Origin: Parafannyhessea sp902761955
GTDB lineage: Bacteria; Actinomycetota; Coriobacteriia; Coriobacteriales; Atopobiaceae
NCBI GenBank assembly: GCA_902761955.1
Contig: CACWMM010000005.1
Coordinates: 1 to 64,000 of the forward strand
Direction: 5' to 3'
Length of the DNA stretch: 64,000 bases
In this document: piece by piece, positions 58,252-64,000 of the stretch
Layout of the letters: the number at the start of each line of letters is the position of its first letter
How positions within the stretch are numbered: position 1 is the stretch's first letter
Notes under the pieces: generated by a model
Seen by the model: only the letters and a program-made list of their open reading frames with translations
Database searches by the model: none
What the model was told of the DNA's origin: nothing
Position numbers and translations under genes: made by a program

Positions 58252-58863
58252 CTACCTGTCTTCCTCCCGGCGGCAGCGCCAAATGGCGCCGTCGCTCACA
58301 ATCACGTCCACGGCCACGTCGTGGTCGTCGTGCGGAAGCGGGTTGCTGCTTATCTGCATGCCGCGCGCAAGGCCCACCTTCGTGCCGGCGTATCCCGTCA
58401 GGAAGTTGTCGTAGTAGCCGGCTCCGTAGCCAATGCGGTGACCCTCCGCGTCAAACACCAGCCCCGGCACCAGGCACACGGAGTCCGCGAGCTCCTCCTC
58501 CGGCACCACGGCATCCTCGTCCGCCACGGGCTCCAGCACGCCGCGCGCGCCGGCACGCAGCCCGTCGAGGCTGGACACCTCCACAAACTTGAGCGACGTC
58601 GGCCCCGGAATGCAGCGCGGCAGCGCCACCCGCTTGCCGTCCGCCCATGCGCGCTCGATGATCTTGCGGGTTGGAATCTCGTCCTCAAACGGCACGTACG
58701 CCAGAAGCCACGTATCGCGACGGTACTCCGGAAGCGCCCTCAGGTTACTGGCTATGCTCCCGTCCAGCCTCGCCCTGAACCTGGGGCTCAGCGCCTTCCG
58801 CACGGCCAGGTAGCTCTCGCGGAGCGCGGACTTGCTCGCATCCTCACCACAAGAACTGGCCAT
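58252..58863 (-). CDS. 5-formyltetrahydrofolate cyclo-ligase
   Basis: ATP-dependent conversion of 5-formyl-THF to 5,10-methenyl-THF (YgfA/MTHFS family). 203 residues from ATG 58863 (AAAGGGAG upstream). Motifs: SKSALRESYLAVRKALSP at the N-terminus, LLAYVPFEDEIPTRKIIERAWADGKRVALPR, LVPGLVFDAEGHRIGYGAGYYDNFL, and VDVIVSDG near the end. Converges on the aroQ fusion gene and diverges from the metallopeptidase gene. Confidence 0.94.
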   Translation of the reverse strand: MASSCGEDASKSALRESYLAVRKALSPRFRARLDGSIASNLRALPEYRRDTWLLAYVPFEDEIPTRKIIERAWADGKRVALPRCIPGPTSLKFVEVSSLDGLRAGARGVLEPVADEDAVVPEEELADSVCLVPGLVFDAEGHRIGYGAGYYDNFLTGYAGTKVGLARGMQISSNPLPHDDHDVAVDVIVSDGAIWRCRREEDR

Positions 58864-58972
58864 CGGCTCCCTTTCCACGTCGCATTCGTCTAAAGTCTAA
58901 CCCATACAGGCCCGCAACGGGGACGTCCGTTCCCACCCGGCAACATTTTAGTCCCGCAAGGAAGACTCGCCC

Positions 58973-59707
58973 GTGCCCAAGACCGCGCAACAGACCATCC
59001 GCCTCGGCAACATAGACGTTACCGTCACCAGAAAGCGCGTCAGCCGCGTCAACCTGCGCGTGCGACGCGACGGCTCCGTCGCCGTGAGCGCGCCCGCCCG
59101 CGTCCCGCTCGCTCAGGTCCGCGCGTTCGTCGAGTCCCGCGAGGACTGGGTCCGCTCCGCACGGGCGCAGGCGCTCGCCCGCCAGGCCGTGCGCGCACAA
59201 TCCCTCTGCGACGGCGGCACCACGCGCCTTCTGGGAAAGACGCTCGCCCTCTCGGTCGAGAAGGACCTCCCCTCCGGCTCCGCACCGCATGCCACCCGCA
59301 CGGCCGGCACTGTCGTCGCCCACATGCCAAGGGACGACGCCGGTCCGGCCAACGTGGACCTCGCGCTGCAGACCCTGTGGCGAGCCACGCTCCAAGAGGT
59401 CCTCCCTCCCCTGTTCGCGCGCTACGAGGGCCAAATGGGCGTCCGCTGCACCGGGGTCCGCCTCAGGATTATGACATCGCGCTGGGGCTCGTGCAACGTG
59501 CGCACCGGACGCATCACGCTCAACCTTGAGCTCGCGTGCCACCCGGCGTCCAGTGTGGAGTCCGTCGTGGCACACGAGCTCTGCCACCTGCTGGAGCCCA
59601 GCCACAACGCGCGCTTCCACGCGCTCATGGACGGGTTCTGCCCCTGGTGGCGCGACGCCAAGGCAGAGCTCAACTCCCTGCCGCCCACGCGCCCCGTTTT
59701 GCCGTAG
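58973..59707 (+). CDS. YgjP-like metallopeptidase domain (DUF45/SprT-like)
   Basis: 244 residues, GTG start 58973. N-terminal beta-rich region with RKRVSRVNLRVRRDGSVAVSAP, then VRLRIMTSRWGSCNVRTGRITLNLELACHP and the zinc-binding VVAHELCHLLEPSHNARFHALM (HExxH with downstream His). This is the DUF45/YgjP family of predicted zinc peptidases with unclear substrates. No signal peptide, so presumably cytoplasmic. Followed 58 nt later by trpS. Confidence 0.9.
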   Translation: MPKTAQQTIRLGNIDVTVTRKRVSRVNLRVRRDGSVAVSAPARVPLAQVRAFVESREDWVRSARAQALARQAVRAQSLCDGGTTRLLGKTLALSVEKDLPSGSAPHATRTAGTVVAHMPRDDAGPANVDLALQTLWRATLQEVLPPLFARYEGQMGVRCTGVRLRIMTSRWGSCNVRTGRITLNLELACHPASSVESVVAHELCHLLEPSHNARFHALMDGFCPWWRDAKAELNSLPPTRPVLP

Positions 59708-59765
59708 GATAGAGGGGCTGGCTTTTCGCCGGCACGTAAACCAACCCACGCAAGGAGAGATACCC

Positions 59766-60818
59766 ATGCCCAACGAGGGAAGCTACGAGGCCGCCCTGAA
59801 GCGCAGCAGGGAGGTAGAGTCGGACATCGCCGCCGGCAAGGTCGAGAAGTACACCATGCTCACGGGCGACAGGCCCACCGGGCGCCTGCACCTGGGCCAC
59901 TACTTCGGCACCATCAAGGAGCGCGTGCGCCTGCAGGAGCTCGGCGTCCGCACGAACATCATCATCGCGGACTACCAGGTCATCACGGACCGCGACACGA
60001 CGGAGCACATCCGCGACAACGTGTACAACATGGTGATGGACTACCTCGCCTGCGGAATCGACCCCGCGAAGACCATGATCTTCACCCACTCTGCCGTCCC
60101 GGCGGAAAACCAGCTCATGCTGCCGTTCCTCTCGCTCGTGACCGAGGCGGAACTCCAGCGCAACCCCACCGTGAAGGCCGAGATGGAGGCGTCCGGCCAC
60201 TCGCTCACGGGCCTTCTGCTCACCTACCCGGTGCACCAGGCGTGCGACATCCTGTTCTGCAAGGGCAACGTCGTCCCCGTCGGCCGCGACCAGCTTCCCC
60301 ACATCGAGGTCACCAGCAAGATCGCGCGCCGCTTCAACGAGCGCTACGGCAAGGTGTTCCCGGACGTGAGGGGGCTCCTCACCTCCACGCCGCTCATCCC
60401 CGGCCTCGACGGCCGCAAGATGAGCAAGTCCTACGGCAACGCCATCTCCATCTCGATGACGGCGGAGGAGACCGCGCGCCTCATCAAGAAGTCCAAGACC
60501 GACTCCGAGCGCTTCATCACGTTCGACCCCGAGGCGCGTCCCGGCGTGTCCGCCCTGCTCACCACCGCGGGCATCTGCACCGGCCGCGACCCGAGGGAGA
60601 TCGCGGAGGAGATCGGCAACGGCGGCTCCGGCCAGCTCAAGAAGTACGTCACGCAGGCCGTGAACGACTACTTCGCGCCCATCCGCGAGCGTCGCCACGC
60701 CTTTGAGGACGACCTCGACTACGTGAAGGACGTCCTGCACGACGGCAACGCCAAGGCAAACGAGATCGCCCACCAGACCTTGGACGAGGTCCGCGAGGCC
60801 ATGGGCATGGTCTACTAG
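59766..60818 (+). CDS. trpS: Tryptophanyl-tRNA synthetase
   Basis: Class I synthetase, 350 residues. ATP-binding motif TGRLHLGHYFG (HIGH-type) near residues 39-49 and KMSKSYGN near 219-226, plus GRDQLPHIEVTSKIARRFN. ATG 59766 follows AAGGAGAGATACCC. Encoded close to the aromatic operon, but I saw no T-box leader in the 58-nt gap. Confidence 0.97.
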   Translation: MPNEGSYEAALKRSREVESDIAAGKVEKYTMLTGDRPTGRLHLGHYFGTIKERVRLQELGVRTNIIIADYQVITDRDTTEHIRDNVYNMVMDYLACGIDPAKTMIFTHSAVPAENQLMLPFLSLVTEAELQRNPTVKAEMEASGHSLTGLLLTYPVHQACDILFCKGNVVPVGRDQLPHIEVTSKIARRFNERYGKVFPDVRGLLTSTPLIPGLDGRKMSKSYGNAISISMTAEETARLIKKSKTDSERFITFDPEARPGVSALLTTAGICTGRDPREIAEEIGNGGSGQLKKYVTQAVNDYFAPIRERRHAFEDDLDYVKDVLHDGNAKANEIAHQTLDEVREAMGMVY

Positions 60819-60892
60819 CCGCACGCAAGGTCCACAGAGCCACCTTGGGCACGCCGACGCCATAGACGCGCAGACGTGCCAACGAAGACGGG

Positions 60893-60936
60893 AGCCCTTC
60901 TCGCCCAGCGCACGAGGCGCAGGCGAGAAGGGCTCA
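60893..60936. terminator. Convergent hairpin between trpS and the YfcC gene
   Basis: A 14-bp perfect stem (GAGCCCTTCTCGCC with GGCGAGAAGGGCTC, 16-nt loop). Downstream of trpS it is followed only by ACTTCCTT, so it is a weak or Rho-assisted terminator on the plus strand. Confidence 0.6.
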
Positions 60937-60978
60937 CTTCCTTGCCGAAAACCATCCGGCACAGAGCGTGAATGCTCG

Positions 60979-61008
60979 AAAAAAGGGCGTCCCCCGAGGG
61001 AGACGCCC
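60979..61008 (-). terminator. Rho-independent terminator after the YfcC gene
   Basis: Minus-strand stem GGGCGTC with GACGCCC (10-nt loop), then six Ts. Confidence 0.92.
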
Positions 61009-61030
61009 TTCTCTACCCCTTGTGCGCAGG

Positions 61031-62629
61031 CTACGCCGGGATGGCGACCATTGCGATGGAGAGGATGACCATGCATGCGACCGAGATCGCGATGACTATC
61101 TTGAGCGCGAACTTGACCCAGGTGCCGTACTCGATGCGGGACAGGGCCAGGCCGCCCATGATTGCACCGGAGGTCGGGGTGATCAGGTTCACGACGCCGC
61201 ACGCAGCGGAGAAGATCATGATCATGATCGCGGGGTTGAAGCCAAGGCGCGCGGCCAGGGGCCCGAGGATGGGCATGGACAGCGTGGCCAGGCCGGAGGT
61301 CGACGGGATGAGGAAGGACAGCAGGAAGAGGAGGAGGAACGAGCCGATGGTGAACACGACCGCGGGGGTGCCGTTGAGGGCGTTCGCGGAGTTCGCCAGG
61401 ACCAGGTTCGCGAGGCCCGTGCTCTTCATGAGGACGGAGACGCCACGGGAGACCGCGATGATCATGACAACGGACATCATGTCGCCGGCGCCCGCCATGA
61501 ACGTGTCGACGATCTCGTGCTCGGACAGGCCGCCGATGATGCCGATGAGGATGGCGAGGAGCAGGAACCAGGTGGTGGACTCGGCGAAGTACCACTGGCC
61601 GAGCGGGGTGCCCGTCAGGAACGCGGACCAACCGGCGTCGTCGGTGACGGTGGTGGTGAGCTTGCCCTTGACGTTCTTGTCGAGCTTCAGCGTGCCGAGG
61701 CTGTCATCGGAGTACTGCTGCTCGATGTCGGCAGCCGTGACCGTGGTGGTCTCGTCGTGCGAGGAGGAGCCTGCCACGAACGCGTTCACGCCGAGGTCCT
61801 CCCAAGGCACGAAGGAGATGACCATGATGATGAAGGCGGCCGCGAACACCCAGAGGACGCCCTTCTGCTTGCCGGTGAGGCTCTTCTTCTGGCTGGAGTC
61901 GGAGTCGTTGGCGTAGGAGGCGAGGGAGGCATCGATCTCGTCCTGGCTCATGAGGGACTTGGAGGAATCGGCCTTGACGCGCTTGGCGTACTGAAGGACA
62001 AAGAAGACTGCGATGGCATAGGAGACGACGAGCAGGACGAGGCCAAGGCCGATGACGACTGCCTGGTTGACCTTGATGCCCATGTCAGTGAGCGCGGAGC
62101 TCGCGATGCCGGTGGCGAAGGGGTTCACCGTGGAGCCGAGGCAGCCGACGCCAGCGCCGAGCAGGACGATCATGGCGCCGCTGAGGGAGTCATACCCTGC
62201 TGCGATCATGGTGGCGGAGAGCAGGGCGTAGAAGCCGACGGTCTCCTCGCACATGCCGTAGGTGGTGCCGCCGAAGGCAAAGATCGCCATGAGGATGGGG
62301 ATGAGCTTCAGCTCGTTGCCGTTCATCTTCGCGACGAGGACGTCGATGCCGGTCGCAAGGGCGTCGGTCTTGTTCACGATGCCGAGGAAGCCACCGAGGA
62401 CCATGACGAAGAGGCAGACGTCGACGGCGTCCTTGAAGCCGTTGACGGACGCCATGGTGAAGCTGCCGAGCGTGGCACCGGTGACGGTTCCCTGGATGTC
62501 CTCATAGTGGAACGAGGTTCCGTTCAGGAGAATCGAGATGATTGCCACGAGGGCCAACAGAATGAAGATGATCGAGAAAGACGTGAGCATCTTCCTCTTC
62601 TTCTTCGGCTGCGCTGTCGTATCAGACAT
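61031..62629 (-). CDS. YfcC-family (C4-dicarboxylate/basic amino acid type) membrane transporter
   Basis: 532 residues from ATG 62629 (AAAGGAG nine bases before). About 12 membrane segments. Family signatures: FVMVLGGFLGIVNKTDALATGI, FAFGGTTYGMCEETVGFYALL, GAGVGCLGSTVNPFATG and LITPTSGAIMGGLALSRIEYGTWVKF. Homologues include ArcD-like arginine/ornithine exchangers and anaerobic C4-dicarboxylate carriers. Between hydrophobic segments near residues 285-370 lies a hydrophilic, Ser/Thr/Asp-rich insert of about 70 residues, which makes it longer than the usual 470-500. The substrate is not predictable. Confidence 0.85.
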   Translation of the reverse strand: MSDTTAQPKKKRKMLTSFSIIFILLALVAIISILLNGTSFHYEDIQGTVTGATLGSFTMASVNGFKDAVDVCLFVMVLGGFLGIVNKTDALATGIDVLVAKMNGNELKLIPILMAIFAFGGTTYGMCEETVGFYALLSATMIAAGYDSLSGAMIVLLGAGVGCLGSTVNPFATGIASSALTDMGIKVNQAVVIGLGLVLLVVSYAIAVFFVLQYAKRVKADSSKSLMSQDEIDASLASYANDSDSSQKKSLTGKQKGVLWVFAAAFIIMVISFVPWEDLGVNAFVAGSSSHDETTTVTAADIEQQYSDDSLGTLKLDKNVKGKLTTTVTDDAGWSAFLTGTPLGQWYFAESTTWFLLLAILIGIIGGLSEHEIVDTFMAGAGDMMSVVMIIAVSRGVSVLMKSTGLANLVLANSANALNGTPAVVFTIGSFLLLFLLSFLIPSTSGLATLSMPILGPLAARLGFNPAIMIMIFSAACGVVNLITPTSGAIMGGLALSRIEYGTWVKFALKIVIAISVACMVILSIAMVAIPA

Positions 62630-62675
62630 GACCGCAACTCCTTTCGGCGCGAGGCGCCCTTGAACTTTACAGCGC

Positions 62676-62699
62676 TTGTGTAACACCATCGGTACACAA
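62676..62699. promoter_or_regulatory. Inverted repeat upstream of the YfcC gene, operator-like
   Basis: TTGTGTA, 10 bases, TACACAA: a perfect 7-bp inverted repeat centred about 58 nt before the transporter start. The size fits a dimeric helix-turn-helix regulator. Similar half-sites (GTTACACG at 62786-62793 and TTTTACACG at 62855-62863) occur farther upstream. Confidence 0.5.
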
Positions 62700-62937
62700 A
62701 ACGCTTAATTCCGCTATACATCCTACACGCTTTCCCCAAATCTCGTCCATGTGGCTCGTGAGCGTTATCCAATAGTCGGTGAACTGTTACACGGGCATTA
62801 ATGAAAGATTTCGATACGCATACCACCGAAATCAGACCGTCTGCCGATGCATGTGTTTTACACGCACGATAAATGCCAGCTCAAGGTCATAACGTCATTT
62901 TGGGTCAATGAGATATTCCTCTCACCCCGCTGCATTC

Positions 62938-62975
62938 ATAAAGAAGAAGCGGATATGTATTATGCATATCCGCTT
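62938..62975 (-). terminator. Rho-independent terminator after the aminotransferase gene
   Basis: Minus-strand 11-bp stem AAGCGGATATG with CATATCCGCTT (7-nt loop) followed by CTTCTTT. Confidence 0.88.
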
Positions 62976-63006
62976 CAGAAAGATTATTGTTAGAGCCAGC
63001 AGTTTG

Positions 63007-64000
63007 CTACTTGTCGTACTCCGCGAGTGCCTCGCCGAGAAGGGCAAGGCCCTTTCTCAGAACGTCCTCGTGGCAGCAGTAGCCGAGCCTGGCACCGTTT
63101 GGCAGCTCGAACCTCGTGCCGGGGACGAGCAGCACCCCCCTCTCGGCCAGGATCCTCTTGCAGAACTCCTCGTCCGACTCGGGGATGTCGAGCTGCAGGT
63201 AAGAGACCGAGACGCCTTTCGGGTCGTTCCACTTCGCACGCGGCTGGTCCTTGACCCACTCCGCCACGATGTCGTGGTTCGTGTGGCAGATCCTCCGGTT
63301 GCGCTCGAGGATGGTCTGGCGGTTCTTCAGGACGTACGTGGCGAGGATGTCGTTGAACACGCCGGCGCAGATCATGGAGTAGTCCCTGTAGACGCGCACG
63401 CGCTGGGCGACCTCCTCGTCCGCGACGACCCAGCCGATGCGGGCGCCGGGGGTGGAGTACGTCTTGCTCACGGAGTTCGTGACGATGGCCTTCTCGTACA
63501 CGTCTGCCATGGACCAGTAGTTCTCCGTGTCGTCCATGGGCATGTACACCTCGTCTGACAGGACGTACGCGCCTACGGACCTCGCGATGTCCGCGATCTG
63601 CTCCAGCGTGTCCTTGTCGAGTACGCAGCCCACGGGATTGGAGGCGTTGTTGATGCAGATGAGCTTCGTGTTGGGCTTGACGAGACGCTTCAGCTTCTCG
63701 ACGTCAGGCTTCCAGCCGAGACCCTCCTCGAGCTCCCAGTAGTCGACCTCCGCCCCCAGCTGGCGTGGCACCTCGTACAGCGGCGTGTACGTGGGCCACT
63801 CCGCGACGACATGGTCGCCCGGCTCGATGAGGACGTGCATCGCGTTCAGGTTCGCGCCGGTGCACCCGTTCGTCTGGAGGATCCTGCTCGGGCTCACGGG
63901 CTTGCGATAGAGCTTCGCCACCTCGTCCTTGAACTCCGGGGAGCCCTCGATCCAGCCGTAGTTCATGACCTCGCGGTTCAGGCTCTCGTAGAACGAGGCG
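63007..64000 (-). CDS. PLP-dependent aminotransferase class I/II, 5' end beyond window
   Basis: The frame is open from the right edge (translation enters with ASFYESLNREVMNYGW), so the start is missing; 330 residues are visible. Fold-type I motifs: LQTNGCTGANLNAMHVLIEPGDHV, LICINNASNPVGCVLDKDTL, YVLSDEVYMP, and the PLP-lysine segment NSVSKTYSTPGARIGWVVA. An Arg near the C-terminus (NGARLGYCC) matches the carboxylate-binding position. Substrate unknown; the neighbouring YfcC transporter hints at amino acid use. Confidence 0.9.
   Translation of the reverse strand, partial: ASFYESLNREVMNYGWIEGSPEFKDEVAKLYRKPVSPSRILQTNGCTGANLNAMHVLIEPGDHVVAEWPTYTPLYEVPRQLGAEVDYWELEEGLGWKPDVEKLKRLVKPNTKLICINNASNPVGCVLDKDTLEQIADIARSVGAYVLSDEVYMPMDDTENYWSMADVYEKAIVTNSVSKTYSTPGARIGWVVADEEVAQRVRVYRDYSMICAGVFNDILATYVLKNRQTILERNRRICHTNHDIVAEWVKDQPRAKWNDPKGVSVSYLQLDIPESDEEFCKRILAERGVLLVPGTRFELPNGARLGYCCHEDVLRKGLALLGEALAEYDK

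Larger units (their letters stand above)
62630..63006. other. AT-richer intergenic region upstream of the YfcC gene
   Basis: 377 nt with no supported gene. It is visibly lower in GC than its surroundings. It contains the YfcC gene's promoter/operator region (inverted repeat at 62676-62699) and, at its right end, the terminator of the aminotransferase gene. The middle (62700-62937) shows TTACACG-type repeats but nothing I can name. Confidence 0.7.

Noticed and set aside
58973..60818. T-box or tryptophan-responsive leader before trpS
   Set aside because: Only 58 nt separate trpS from the preceding gene, and no T-box sequence or terminator/antiterminator pair is seen.
1..64000. CRISPR array, insertion sequence, prophage or toxin-antitoxin locus
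   Set aside because: No regularly spaced repeats, transposase, phage structural gene or small toxin-antitoxin pair could be recognised on either strand.

Overview
The window is a high-GC bacterial chromosome segment dominated by housekeeping genes. Gene order, GC content and protein style suggest an anaerobic actinobacterium of the class Coriobacteriia (Olsenella/Atopobium-like). That placement is inference from recognised families and synteny; no 16S gene is present. I see no rRNA, CRISPR array, insertion sequence or prophage. One tRNA gene, tRNA-Arg(CCG), is present.

Layout. Positions 1-21.9 kb are entirely on the minus strand. Transcription runs rpsP-khpA-rimM-trmD-lepB-glyQ-glyS, a half-length PPDK regulator, ppdK, dgt, rplS, rnhB, yraN, comM, dprA, trmFO, xerC, rpsB-tsf, then pyrH-frr-uppS-cdsA, with cdsA running off the left edge. 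Positions 22.1-25.5 kb (plus) hold an OmpR-type response regulator, its histidine kinase and dinB. Positions 25.4-30.7 kb (minus) are the conserved rplU-rpmA-obg-proB-nadD-yqeK-rsfS group. Positions 30.7-43.6 kb (minus) are the cell-shape cluster mreB-mreC-mreD-mrdA-rodA with a DUF697-like gene, a radical-SAM gene and its DUF2344 partner downstream; upstream lie a zinc-ribbon membrane protein, a cyclophilin and a TPR membrane protein. Positions 43.7-48.7 kb (minus) are aconitase and a P-type ATPase.

Positions 48.9-58.2 kb (plus) carry tRNA-Arg and then an aromatic amino acid operon: DAHP synthase, tyrA, aroB, aroA, aroC, pheA and an aroE-aroK fusion. It is followed by a gene fusing a PTS glucose-type EIIB domain to type II dehydroquinase (aroQ). 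Together these cover chorismate synthesis and the branches to prephenate, phenylpyruvate and the tyrosine precursor. As given, the sequence has two lesions in this operon. aroA has a one-base frame break near its 3' end, and aroC lacks roughly 40 codons with a frame change that opens an aroC-pheA read-through ORF. Positions 58.2-64 kb hold 5-formyl-THF cyclo-ligase, a DUF45 metallopeptidase, trpS, a YfcC-type transporter and a class I/II aminotransferase cut by the right edge.

Most noteworthy: the EIIB-AroQ fusion, with LacI/CcpA-like operator elements just upstream; the standalone N-terminal half of the PPDK regulatory protein beside an intact ppdK; the adjacent aroA and aroC lesions; a PBP2 with two predicted N-terminal membrane segments; and a PmrA/PhoB-like 11-bp-period box in front of the two-component system. 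Several starts are TTG or GTG, chosen by Shine-Dalgarno spacing.
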